From positions 1 through 59,552 of the forward strand of contig DAOTVO010000001.1 in assembly GCA_034436335.1 (NCBI GenBank): a stretch of 59,552 nucleotides of DNA, given 5' to 3'. Source of the DNA: UBA877 sp034436335. GTDB taxonomy: Bacteria > Chloroflexota > Anaerolineae > Anaerolineales > Villigracilaceae. The position numbers were made by a program, and so were the translations under genes. The notes below the pieces were generated by a model. The model saw only the letters and a program-made list of their open reading frames with translations, searched no databases and was not told where the DNA came from. This document shows, piece after piece, positions 43,444 to 51,517 of this stretch; the stretch's first letter is position 1; every line of letters begins with the position of its first letter.

Positions 43444-44706
43444 ATGAACCCCCTCCAACAAAAACTCGCCATCCCCCCCGACCGCCTGGCCGCGGTCAAC
43501 GCCGTCTTCACCGACCCGAACTCGACCGTGATGAAAGAATTCCTCGACGTGGTGGCCAAATACGGCACGCCGGAGGAAATCAACCGCAAGCACCGCGAGA
43601 ACCGCAAGATGGAGGCGCTCTTTGCCAAAGTGCGCGAGCGCGCCCCGCAGTACCTCCAAGACCTGGAATGGCTCATCGAACAGCGCGAACGCGGCGCCTT
43701 CGTCCGCATCGCCGACTACCGCCGCGCCGTCCTCGGTCCGAAAGCCGAGACGATGACCTTCCGAGACGAGTACGCCGTCACGCTGGAGGTCAGCGCGCTG
43801 CAATACTTCCCCTGGATTCGCCCGATGTGCGAAAAGGCCATCGCCGAGCGCTCGCTCGTGCCAGGGCGCTTCATCGCCGTCCGCAGGATGAAGGAATCCG
43901 AAGCCGACGGCGACCTGCCTGCCATCGTCGCCGCCCTCGACATCATCGGCGCGTCCTTCGTCGAAACACTGGACACCAAAGGCACGGACGGCTCGAACCC
44001 GCATCTCGGCGGACCCGCCACCATCACCGGCTACTTCGGCGGGATCGGACAGCCGAACGAACACGCGCTGATGTGGCTGGACGAGTTTCTCTACTACTAC
44101 ACCAACTACGGCGTTCAACACGTGCTCAACTTCAACGCCGGAACCATTCTGCTCGGCTTCCTGCTCTACAAACTGGGCGTGAACATCAACTTCAAGATTT
44201 CGGTCTATTTCGGCTCCGATAACCCCTACCATGCCCTCTGGATCATGACCATGGCCAAACTCTTCAGCCGCGACGACGGCACGACCCCGCTCATCGGCTT
44301 CAACTGGTCGAACTCGGTCAACAACCAGACCATGGAACTGACCGCCGAATTCCGCCGCGCCCTGGGCTTTGAGCGCGTCATCCGCTTCGAGCATCACGTC
44401 GTTGAGACCTGGAAGAGCATCGTCGTCCAGCCCTACGACCGCCGCGCCGAACTGATGGAGGTTGCCGACCACGTGGCCAACATCGCCGCCAAGCACGAGG
44501 GCGGCCTGCCCGAAGTCGAGCAAACCCTCGACCACCCCTCCGACATCCTCGACTACTTCCGCGAGAAAAAGGAGGTCATCGAATCCGGCGATTGGGACGC
44601 CCTGCAGAAGAACTTCCTGCTCAAAGTGGAGGCGGCCAACTCCACGGCGCGCATGCTCACCGAGCGCGGCCTGTCCTTCCTTGCTGCGCCGAATTTGCAC
44701 AAGTAG
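43444..44706 (+). CDS. Conserved protein of unknown function
   Basis: A 420-residue soluble protein, probably alpha/beta. Distinct stretches are FVRIADYRRAVLGPKAETMT, GTDGSNPHLGGPATITGYFG (about 181-200), NEHALMWLDEFLYYYTNYG, ISVYFGSDNPYHALWIMTMA and LIGFNWSNSVNNQTMEL. These look conserved and may line an active site, with many Asn, His and Glu residues. No cofactor motif is recognised. Good Shine-Dalgarno (AAGGAGC) before the ATG. The gene ends in a strong hairpin and precedes an ABM-fold monooxygenase and an Fe-alcohol dehydrogenase, so a small-molecule catabolic role is possible but unproven. Confidence 0.8.
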   Translation: MNPLQQKLAIPPDRLAAVNAVFTDPNSTVMKEFLDVVAKYGTPEEINRKHRENRKMEALFAKVRERAPQYLQDLEWLIEQRERGAFVRIADYRRAVLGPKAETMTFRDEYAVTLEVSALQYFPWIRPMCEKAIAERSLVPGRFIAVRRMKESEADGDLPAIVAALDIIGASFVETLDTKGTDGSNPHLGGPATITGYFGGIGQPNEHALMWLDEFLYYYTNYGVQHVLNFNAGTILLGFLLYKLGVNINFKISVYFGSDNPYHALWIMTMAKLFSRDDGTTPLIGFNWSNSVNNQTMELTAEFRRALGFERVIRFEHHVVETWKSIVVQPYDRRAELMEVADHVANIAAKHEGGLPEVEQTLDHPSDILDYFREKKEVIESGDWDALQKNFLLKVEAANSTARMLTERGLSFLAAPNLHK

Positions 44707-44715
44707 ATTTTGAAC

Positions 44716-44750
44716 AAACCCTGCGAAGGTTTTGAACCTTCGCAGGGTTT
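44716..44750. terminator. 16-bp-stem hairpin
   Basis: AAACCCTGCGAAGGTT and AACCTTCGCAGGGTTT pair perfectly around TTG. It lies in a 59-bp gap and may terminate or attenuate before the monooxygenase gene. Confidence 0.7.
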
Positions 44751-44765
44751 TCAGGAGCAATCACC

Positions 44766-45071
44766 ATGTACATTGTCCACGTTCACATTCACGTCAAACC
44801 TGAATATCTCGAGGCCTTCAAGGAAGCCACGCTGGAAAACGCCCGCAACAGCGTCCAGGAGCCGGGCGTGGCGCGCTTCGACGTGATTCAGCAGGCCGAC
44901 GATCCGACCCGCTTTGTGCTGGTGGAGGTCTATCGCACGCCCGAAGACCCGGCCCGGCACAAGGAGACGGCGCATTACAACAAGTGGCGCCAGGCCGCCG
45001 AGCCGATGCTGGCCGAGCCGCGCACGCGGGTGGTGTACAACAATCTGTTTCCCGATGATTCAAGGTGGTGA
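44766..45071 (+). CDS. ABM-family monooxygenase/isomerase (LsrG-like)
   Basis: A 101-residue dimeric ferredoxin-like fold protein. It has the pattern MYIVHVHIHVKPEYLEAFKE, ENARNSVQEPGVARFDVIQQ, FVLVEVYRTPEDPARHKETA and HYNKWRQAAEPMLAEP, matching the antibiotic biosynthesis monooxygenase superfamily and in particular the LsrG/YgiN subgroup with His in HKETAHY. Members oxidise quinols or isomerise phospho-AI-2. An iron alcohol dehydrogenase follows, a pairing common for aldehyde handling. CAGGAGC precedes the ATG. Confidence 0.9.
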   Translation: MYIVHVHIHVKPEYLEAFKEATLENARNSVQEPGVARFDVIQQADDPTRFVLVEVYRTPEDPARHKETAHYNKWRQAAEPMLAEPRTRVVYNNLFPDDSRW

Positions 45072-45079
45072 GGAGGGTC

Positions 45080-45163
45080 AACACAAAGGACGCGAAGTTC
45101 ACACAAAGGTCACGAAGACTTTTATTTTATGGGAATTCGCGTGATCCTTTGCGCCTTTCGCAT
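45080..45163. repeat. Long-arm hairpin element, relative of 27122-27222
   Basis: AAAGGACGCGAAGTTC pairs imperfectly with GAATTCGCGTGATCCTTT; both arms carry the AAAGG/CGAAG pattern of the element between the first ABC genes. Confidence 0.55.
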
Positions 45164-45174
45164 TTCAAAAATCT

Positions 45175-46332
45175 ATGAACACAGAACGATTCGAATTTGC
45201 TACTGCCAACCGCATCGTCTTCGGGCCCGGAACCTGCGCCGAGGTCCCGGCGCTGGCTGCCCCGCTGGGCCGCCGCGCCCTGTTAGTGACCGATTCGCTC
45301 GAACGGTCAATGACGCTGCAGCAAGGGTTGACCACAGCCGGGCTGGATTGGGTTTCTTTCGTTGTCGAAAAAGAACCGGATGTAGATTTTATCCTTCTGG
45401 CTACACGAAAAATACAAAAATCCGGCTGCGACCTGGTCATCGGTTTCGGCGGCGGGGCAACGCTGGATACGGCCAAAGCAGGCGCCGCGCTGGCCGCCAA
45501 CCCCGGCGATCCGTTCGACTACCTCGAGGTGGTCGGCAAGGGTCAGCCACTCCGCTCCCCCTCCCTGCCCGTGATCGCCATCCCAACCACGGCAGGCACC
45601 GGCTCGGAGGTGACGCGCAATGCCGTGATTGCCGTCCCGGAGAAGCGCGTCAAGGTCAGTTTGCGCAGCCCGCACCTGCTGCCGCGCCTGGCCATCGTTG
45701 ACCCGGAACTGACCTACTCCCTGCCGCCGGCGCTCACCGCCTCCACCGGCCTGGACGCGCTGACGCAGTGCATTGAGCCGTTTGTCTGCAACGCGCCGAA
45801 TCCGCTGACGGATGTCATCTGCCGCGAGGGCATCCGCCGGGCGGCGCGTTCCCTGCGCCGGGCGTTCGAGGACGGGACAGACACAGAGGCGCGCTACGAC
45901 ATGTGCGTCGCCAGTCTGTGCGGCGGGCTGGCGCTGGCCAATGCCCGCCTGGGCGCGGTGCATGGCCTGGCCGGGCCGATCGGCGGGATGTTCCCGGCCC
46001 CGCACGGGGCAGTCTGCGGGCGGCTGCTGCCCGGGGTGGTGGAAATGAACCTGCGGGCGGCGCAGGCGCGAGGTCCGCGCGAGGCGCTGGAACGATACGC
46101 GGAAATCGCAGGAATCTTCTCCCCGGGAAAAAGTCCGGAAGTAGGCGGCGTTATATCCTGGTTATACGAATTAATTGAGATTTTCCACATCCCGCGCCTG
46201 AGCGCCTACGGGATGCGCGCCGAAGATTTCCCAGCCATCATCCTACAGGCGCAGAAGTCAAGCAGTATGAAAGGCAATCCGCTGGCGCTCACCGAGGCGG
46301 AATTGTTCGAGATTCTTGCGGGCGCACTGTAG
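45175..46332 (+). CDS. Iron-containing alcohol dehydrogenase
   Basis: A 385-residue group III (Fe-dependent) alcohol dehydrogenase. The N-terminal NAD(P)-binding domain has DLVIGFGGGATLDTAKAGA and AIPTTAGTGSEVTRNAVI; the metal domain has His ligands in GAVHGLAGPIGGMFPAPHGAV and ALTASTGLDALTQCIE. Such enzymes reduce small aldehydes or oxidise alcohols such as 1,3-propanediol, lactaldehyde or butanol. The substrate is not predictable. No Shine-Dalgarno; a long-arm hairpin precedes the start. Likely co-transcribed with the ABM gene. Confidence 0.93.
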   Translation: MNTERFEFATANRIVFGPGTCAEVPALAAPLGRRALLVTDSLERSMTLQQGLTTAGLDWVSFVVEKEPDVDFILLATRKIQKSGCDLVIGFGGGATLDTAKAGAALAANPGDPFDYLEVVGKGQPLRSPSLPVIAIPTTAGTGSEVTRNAVIAVPEKRVKVSLRSPHLLPRLAIVDPELTYSLPPALTASTGLDALTQCIEPFVCNAPNPLTDVICREGIRRAARSLRRAFEDGTDTEARYDMCVASLCGGLALANARLGAVHGLAGPIGGMFPAPHGAVCGRLLPGVVEMNLRAAQARGPREALERYAEIAGIFSPGKSPEVGGVISWLYELIEIFHIPRLSAYGMRAEDFPAIILQAQKSSSMKGNPLALTEAELFEILAGAL

Positions 46333-46341
46333 GGGGAATTT

Positions 46342-46350
46342 TGATACAAT
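46342..46350 (+). promoter_or_regulatory. Extended -10 promoter of the PhnD-like gene, probably leaderless
   Basis: TGATACAAT (TACAAT at 46345-46350) ends 6 nt before the ATG at 46357. No Shine-Dalgarno is present. Confidence 0.55.
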
Positions 46351-46356
46351 GGCGGC

Positions 46357-47277
46357 ATGACAATCAAAAATTACCTCCTGCTGATCCTGCTGTTGCTGCT
46401 GGCCGCCTGCGGACCGGCGAGGAGAAAGCCCGACGGTTTCGTTGACCTGTCCGAGCAATCTCCCCTGCCCCAGCCAACAGGCGAGGCGCAGGCTTTCCGC
46501 GTGGCGGTGGCGGCAGTCATCTCGCCGCAAGGGACGGTAGAATCTTACTCGGCGCTGCTCGATTATCTCGCTCAACGTCTCAACCGCCCGGTGGAACTCA
46601 TCCAGCGCCGCACCTACCTGGAGATCAACGACCTGCTCGAGCGCGGCGAGGTGGACCTGGCCTTCGTCTGCACCAGCGCCTATATCGTCGGGCATGCCGA
46701 TTTCGGCATGGAACTGCTGGTTGCACCGCAGGTGAATGGGGAGACGGTCTATCATGCGTATCTGATTGTCCCGGCTGGCAGCGCGGCGCGCGATATGGCC
46801 GACCTGAAGGGCAAGGTCTTTGCCTTCACCGACCCCATCTCGCTCACCGGGCGCGTCTACCCGACCTCGCTCGTCGAGGCGCTCGGCAGCACCCCCGACG
46901 ATTTCTTCAGCCGCACCTTTTTCACCTACAGCCACGACGAGGCGATCTACGCCGTCGCCAACGGCCTGGCCGACGGGGCCAGCGTGGACAGCCTGGTGTA
47001 CGAATACGCCCTCGCTCGCGATCCCGCCCTGGCGCAAAAAGTGAAGGTGATCCACCGGTCGCCGCCTTTTGGCATCCCGCCAGTGGTGGTCAACCCGGGC
47101 CTGCGCCCGCAGGTGAAGGCGGGCCTGCAAGCCCTGCTGCTCGAAATGGCAGACGATCCTGCGGGGATCGAGGCTCTGTCTGCCACAGGCATAGAGAGGT
47201 TTGTCATCATTGACGATTCGGCTTACGAAAGCGTCCGCTCTTTGATGAGTGGAATCTCGTTGAACGGGGAACCATGA
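46357..47277 (+). CDS. PhnD/TtrS-like substrate-binding lipoprotein
   Basis: A 306-residue lipoprotein: signal with lipobox LAAC (Cys18), then a type 2 periplasmic-binding fold of the phosphate/phosphite/phosphonate group (YSALLDYLAQRLNRPVELIQ, INDLLERGEVDLAFVCTSAY, LKGKVFAFTDPISLTGRVYP, FSRTFFTYSHDEAIYAVANG). No permease or ATPase gene adjoins it. Its stop overlaps the start of a histidine kinase (ATGA at 47274-47277). In the tetrathionate sensor TtrS this same domain is fused to the kinase, so here it most likely is the detached sensory half of a two-component system. Confidence 0.88.
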   Translation: MTIKNYLLLILLLLLAACGPARRKPDGFVDLSEQSPLPQPTGEAQAFRVAVAAVISPQGTVESYSALLDYLAQRLNRPVELIQRRTYLEINDLLERGEVDLAFVCTSAYIVGHADFGMELLVAPQVNGETVYHAYLIVPAGSAARDMADLKGKVFAFTDPISLTGRVYPTSLVEALGSTPDDFFSRTFFTYSHDEAIYAVANGLADGASVDSLVYEYALARDPALAQKVKVIHRSPPFGIPPVVVNPGLRPQVKAGLQALLLEMADDPAGIEALSATGIERFVIIDDSAYESVRSLMSGISLNGEP

Positions 47278-48698
47278 GTAGCCTGGTGCGCCGCCTGATT
47301 TACCGCCTCTGGCAAATCATTTCTGGGGTCAGCGTGCGCGTCAAAATTCTGGGTATGGTGCTGGGCCTGTCCCTGCTGCTCGGAGCCGGCGCGGCCTGGC
47401 AGGTGCGCAATTCCCTGACCTATATTTTGCAATCGCAACTGGAGAACGAGAGTATCTCCTCGGCGCGCGACCTGGCCGCTCGCGCCACAGATCCAATCCT
47501 GCTCAACGACCTGGTCGGCCTGCAAAAACTGCTCCTCGAAACGCAGAAAAACAACCCAGACGTGCGTTACGCCTTCATCGTGGACAAGTATGGTCAGGTG
47601 CTGGTGCACACCTTTGGGTCAGTCTTCCCGCTGCAATTATTGGACGCCAACCAGGCCGCGCCCGAAGACCACCACCACACGGTCGTCCTGCAAACCGATG
47701 AAGGGCTGGTGTGGGATACGGCCGTGCCGATCTTCGACGGGCGCGCCGGGATAGTTCGCATCGGGCTTTCCGACGACCGGCTGCGCAGCGCGGTCGAGGC
47801 CGTGACCGGGCAAATCCTGCTGGTGGTGGCGCTGGTCTCCGCTCTGGGCGTGCTGGTAGCGATGATCTTGACCTTTGTCCTGACCCGCCCCTTGCGGGAA
47901 CTGGTGGAGGCCACCAAGGCCGTCACCTCCGGTGACTTTACGCCGCGGCTGGAACGCTGGGCGGATGATGAAATCGGCGACCTGGCCGATGCCTTCAACA
48001 ACATGACCATCGAACTGGCGCGCGCTGACGAGATCCGCCGCGAGCGCGAGCAGTTGCGCCGTCAACTGCTCGAAAAAGTGATTGCCACGCAGGAAGATGA
48101 ACGCCGCCGCATCGCCCGCGAACTACACGACTCCACCTCCCAAAATCTGACCTCGCTGATGCTCGGGCTCAAGAACCTGCAAACCACTTGCGGCAATGAG
48201 GTCATCGCCCAACAAGCCGACACGTTGCGCTTGGTTGCCGCGCAAACCCTGGAGGAAGTGCACGAAATCTCTGCCCGTCTGCGGCCGCGTCTGCTCGACG
48301 ACCTGGGCTTGCCCGCCGCGTTGGAGAAGTTAACCCGCGAATGGCAGGAGCGCCACAAAATCCCGCTCGACTTGCTCATTCATATAGGTGAAGAACGTCT
48401 GCCCCCTGAAATCGAGACTGCTATCTTCCGCATCGTGCAGGAATCGCTCACCAATATTGCCCGCCATGCTGCGGCTCGTTCGGTCTCGGCGCTGGTAGAA
48501 CGGCGCGGAGACGAGGTCATCGCCATTGTGGAAGATGACGGCTGCGGCTTCGACCCGGCGCGCTCCTCCGGCGAGCGTCAACTCGGCCTGGCCGGGATGC
48601 GCGAACGTGCCGAACTGCTGGGCGGCAAACTGACCATCGAGAGTCAGCCCGGCGCCGGCACGAGCGTCCACGTCCAGATTCCTGTGCGGTGGCACTAA
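47274..48698 (+). CDS. Membrane sensor histidine kinase (NarX/DegS-type)
   Basis: A 474-residue kinase. Helix one is at about 24-46, an extracytoplasmic Cache-like domain at 47-178 (includes EDHHHT, 131-136), helix two at 180-203, HAMP to about 255, the HisKA_3 dimerisation helix with phospho-acceptor His285 in EDERRRIARELHDSTSQ, and HATPase with ITNIARHAAARS, VEDDGCGFDP and GLAGMRERAELLGG. It is translationally coupled to the PhnD-like lipoprotein upstream; the LuxR-type regulator follows 23 bp downstream. The likely job is to read ligand state from the lipoprotein and phosphorylate the regulator controlling the reductase genes. Confidence 0.93.
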   Translation: MSSLVRRLIYRLWQIISGVSVRVKILGMVLGLSLLLGAGAAWQVRNSLTYILQSQLENESISSARDLAARATDPILLNDLVGLQKLLLETQKNNPDVRYAFIVDKYGQVLVHTFGSVFPLQLLDANQAAPEDHHHTVVLQTDEGLVWDTAVPIFDGRAGIVRIGLSDDRLRSAVEAVTGQILLVVALVSALGVLVAMILTFVLTRPLRELVEATKAVTSGDFTPRLERWADDEIGDLADAFNNMTIELARADEIRREREQLRRQLLEKVIATQEDERRRIARELHDSTSQNLTSLMLGLKNLQTTCGNEVIAQQADTLRLVAAQTLEEVHEISARLRPRLLDDLGLPAALEKLTREWQERHKIPLDLLIHIGEERLPPEIETAIFRIVQESLTNIARHAAARSVSALVERRGDEVIAIVEDDGCGFDPARSSGERQLGLAGMRERAELLGGKLTIESQPGAGTSVHVQIPVRWH

Positions 48699-48721
48699 TT
48701 CGTGAAGCGTAATTCGTAAAA

Positions 48722-49366
48722 ATGACCAACATCCTTCTTGCCGACGACCATGCCATTCTCCGCTCCGGGCTGCGGCTGCTCCTGGAAAGCCAACCCGACC
48801 TGCGCGTGGTAGGCGAAGCCTCCGGCGGATTAGAAGCCCTCGGTCTGGCGGAGCAACTCCAGCCCGACCTGATTCTCCTCGACCTTTCCATGCCCGGCCT
48901 GGGTGGGCTAGACGCGCTGCCGGCGCTCAAAAAAGCCGCCCCGGCGGCGAAAATCCTCATCCTGACCATGCACGACGACCCGCAGTACCTGCGCACGGCG
49001 CTGAAACAGGGGGCGATGGGCTATGTCTTGAAAAAAGCCGCCGATGCCGAGTTGATTTCCGCCCTGCGCGCCGTGCTGCGCGGCGAGATGTACGTCCACC
49101 CTTCGATGACCCGCGTCCTCCTGGAGGACATGCTCCCCAAAGCCGAAACCGCCCCCGACGCCTGGGAAACGCTCAGCGAACGCGAGCAGGAAGTGTTGAA
49201 ACTGGTCGCCCTGGGACACACCTCCGCCGAAATCGCCGCCCAATTGAACCTGAGTGACAAAACCGTGGAAACCTATCGGGCGCGCGGCATGGAAAAACTG
49301 GGGCTGAAAAACCGCGCCGCCCTGGTGCGCTTTGCGTTGAAGAAGGGACTGCTGGGGGAAAACTAA
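48722..49366 (+). CDS. NarL/FixJ-type response regulator
   Basis: A 214-residue protein with a receiver domain (ILLADDHAILRSGLRLLLES; phospho-acceptor Asp54 in LILLDLSMPG; conserved Thr and Lys in LILTMHDD and GYVLKKAAD) and a C-terminal LuxR helix-turn-helix (TLSEREQEVLKLVALGHTSA, AAQLNLSDKTVETYRARGME). It is the cognate partner of the HisKA_3 kinase upstream and probably activates the downstream Fe-S/NrfD/molybdopterin operon. A terminator follows. Confidence 0.95.
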   Translation: MTNILLADDHAILRSGLRLLLESQPDLRVVGEASGGLEALGLAEQLQPDLILLDLSMPGLGGLDALPALKKAAPAAKILILTMHDDPQYLRTALKQGAMGYVLKKAADAELISALRAVLRGEMYVHPSMTRVLLEDMLPKAETAPDAWETLSEREQEVLKLVALGHTSAEIAAQLNLSDKTVETYRARGMEKLGLKNRAALVRFALKKGLLGEN

Positions 49367-49413
49367 AAGAAAACTCTCTGACATTTATCACTTTTTTGTC
49401 AGGCTTTCCCCTA

Positions 49414-49440
49414 CAACCCGCCGAAAGAAGGCGGGGTTTT
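49414..49440 (+). terminator. Terminator after the response regulator gene
   Basis: CCCGCC and GGCGGG pair around GAAAGAA, flanked by AA and a GTTTT tract. Confidence 0.7.
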
Positions 49441-49525
49441 CCTGCTTTTCTGCCGTATCGCAATAACGGATAATGGAATGAGAATTTACGGACAATTCCG
49501 AATTTTTCAGTTAAGGAGAAGCGCT

Positions 49526-50365
49526 ATGTCGAACGAACTGTTAGGCAAGTATGCTTCCGAGGTCTTTGCGGGGCTGGTCGCGCCGCTGGAGGGCGTGGAA
49601 ATCTCCCCCCTCCCCGCCGACGACCCGCTGGCGAAAGAGGACGTGCTGGTTCGCATGGAACGCGAACTCAAGCGCGCGCTGGAAAAGCCCGCCTCGGAAC
49701 GGCGCTGGGTGATGGTGATTGACCTGCGCCGCTGCATCGGCTGCAACGCCTGCACCATTGCCTGCGTGGCGGAAAACAAACTCCCGCCCGGCGTGGTCTA
49801 TCGCCCGGTACTGACGGAAGAAATCGGCACATATCCCAATGTGACGATGAAATTCCTCCCCAAACCGTGTATGCAGTGCGATAACCCGCCCTGCACGCCG
49901 GTCTGCCCGGTGACCGCCACCTACAAAAACGAAGAAGGCATTGTGGTGGTGGATTATGACCAGTGTATCGGCTGCCGCGCCTGCATGGCGGCTTGTCCGT
50001 ATGGCGCCCGCACCTTTGACTACGGCTACACCTACGCCGAGCAAGCGCCGACGTTTGACGGCGTCGTCATTGGCGGGGAAACTGCTGCGGGTTACGAGCA
50101 CGCCAGCCAGGAGTACGGCGAAGCGTGGAAGCGGGAGGGGCGGCACGAATCGCCGGTGGGCAACGTCCGCAAGTGTCACTTCTGCCTGCACCGCGTCAAG
50201 GACGGCATCCTGCCTGCCTGCACCACCACCTGCATCGGGCGCGCCACCTACTTTGGCGACGCCAACGACCCCGATTCGCTGGTGACGGAACTCATCAACA
50301 AACCCAACGTGGTTCGGCTCAAGGAAGAACTTGGCACCGAGCCGCGTGTGTATTACATCGTGTAG
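49526..50365 (+). CDS. Tetra-[4Fe-4S] electron-transfer subunit (TtrB/PsrB/NrfC-like)
   Basis: A 279-residue protein from the ATG at 49526 (AAGGAG upstream). Sixteen Cys form four clusters: CIGCNACTIAC, CMQCDNPPCTPVC, CIGCRACMAAC and CHFC to CTTTC. It passes electrons from the NrfD-like quinol subunit to the molybdopterin subunit. It has an N-terminal extension of about 55 residues and no signal peptide, so it is presumably exported together with the Tat-bearing catalytic subunit. Gene order B-C-A matches ttrBCA. A GATAAT box at 49469-49474 may be the promoter. Confidence 0.92.
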   Translation: MSNELLGKYASEVFAGLVAPLEGVEISPLPADDPLAKEDVLVRMERELKRALEKPASERRWVMVIDLRRCIGCNACTIACVAENKLPPGVVYRPVLTEEIGTYPNVTMKFLPKPCMQCDNPPCTPVCPVTATYKNEEGIVVVDYDQCIGCRACMAACPYGARTFDYGYTYAEQAPTFDGVVIGGETAAGYEHASQEYGEAWKREGRHESPVGNVRKCHFCLHRVKDGILPACTTTCIGRATYFGDANDPDSLVTELINKPNVVRLKEELGTEPRVYYIV

Positions 50366-50374
50366 GAGGCGGAG

Positions 50375-51517
50375 ATGTTGAAGAAACTTTCTTACGCGGT
50401 CGGCGCGCTTGCCCTGCTGTTCGGTCTGTGGGGCGTTTATATCCGCCTGTTCGAGGGCGAGCAAAGCGCCAATTATGGCTCCTACATCAGTTGGGGGCTG
50501 TGGGTAGCCATGTATCTGTTTTTGGCGGGTCTGGCGGCAGGCGCCTATATGTTTGCTGCGTTCGACTATCTGTTCAACGTGCCGCAGTTCAAAGGCACGG
50601 GCAAGACCATGTTGTGGGCGGCGCTCGTCACCCTGCCGGCGGGTCTCGCCTCGATTGGCATGGACTTGGGTCACATGGAACGCATCTGGAAGGTTTACCT
50701 CCAGCCGAACTTTACTTCCTTCCTCGCGCTGATGGTTTGGGGCTACACCCTCTTCCTGATTTTGATTGTGCTCTCGCTCTACTTTGCCTTTACCGCCCCT
50801 GAAAAGAAAGCCATGAAAGCCGTGATGTGGATCGGCTTCGTGGTCTCCATTTTGGTGGCAGGCGGCGTGGGCTTTTTGTTGGGCGGCAACGCAGCGCGCC
50901 TGTACTGGCACGTGGGTCTGCTCCCCGTGCAGTTCCCGGTCTTTGCCATCGCTTCGGGCACGGCGCTGATGCTCCTGCTGGTTGGCTGGTTCATGCCCGA
51001 CCTCGAAGAGAAACAACGCGGCGACCTGCTCTGGCTGCTCGCCATCATCTCGATTGCGACCAGCGTTGCCAAACTGTATTTCCTGGTTGCCGATTACACC
51101 CAATCGCTTTACGGCGGCGTGACCGATAACCTGATCGCCGTCAACTATGTGCTGAACGGACCTCATGCCTTCATGTTCTGGGGCGTGCAAATCGTCCTCG
51201 GTCTGCTCATCCCGGTCCTCGTGCTGGCGCAGCCCAAACTGGCGAAGAACGGATCTGTCGCCGGGCTGATGGGCGTCTTCCTGCTCATCGGCTATGCCGC
51301 TGCCCGCATCCTGATTGTGGTGCCGGGGCAGGTGGCGGAGATGATGCCCGGTCAGGCGGCGGCGTTCCACGGTCCGAAACTGACGCTCGACTATACCCCC
51401 AGCCTGATGGAGTGGTCGGTCACATCCGCTGTGATGGGCTTCGCCCTGCTCGGCATTCTGGTTGGTATAGATTATCTGCTCGTTAAACTGAGCCGCTCTA
51501 CGGAGGTGAAGAAATGA
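50375..51517 (+). CDS. NrfD/TtrC/PsrC-type membrane quinol-oxidising subunit
   Basis: A 380-residue protein with about nine membrane helices, of the polysulfide reductase NrfD family. It has LWGVYIRLFEGEQSANYGSY, WVAMYLFLAGLAAGAYMFAA, DLGHMERIWKVYLQPNFTSF and HAFMFWGVQIVLGLLIPVL. It anchors the Fe-S and catalytic subunits and oxidises menaquinol. TAGGAGG precedes the start, 9 bp after the Fe-S gene; its stop overlaps the next start by 4 bases. Confidence 0.92.
   Translation: MLKKLSYAVGALALLFGLWGVYIRLFEGEQSANYGSYISWGLWVAMYLFLAGLAAGAYMFAAFDYLFNVPQFKGTGKTMLWAALVTLPAGLASIGMDLGHMERIWKVYLQPNFTSFLALMVWGYTLFLILIVLSLYFAFTAPEKKAMKAVMWIGFVVSILVAGGVGFLLGGNAARLYWHVGLLPVQFPVFAIASGTALMLLLVGWFMPDLEEKQRGDLLWLLAIISIATSVAKLYFLVADYTQSLYGGVTDNLIAVNYVLNGPHAFMFWGVQIVLGLLIPVLVLAQPKLAKNGSVAGLMGVFLLIGYAAARILIVVPGQVAEMMPGQAAAFHGPKLTLDYTPSLMEWSVTSAVMGFALLGILVGIDYLLVKLSRSTEVKK

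Noticed and set aside
46357..47277. PhnD-like lipoprotein as part of a phosphonate transporter
   Set aside because: No permease or ATPase gene is adjacent, and it is translationally coupled to a histidine kinase, which points to sensing.
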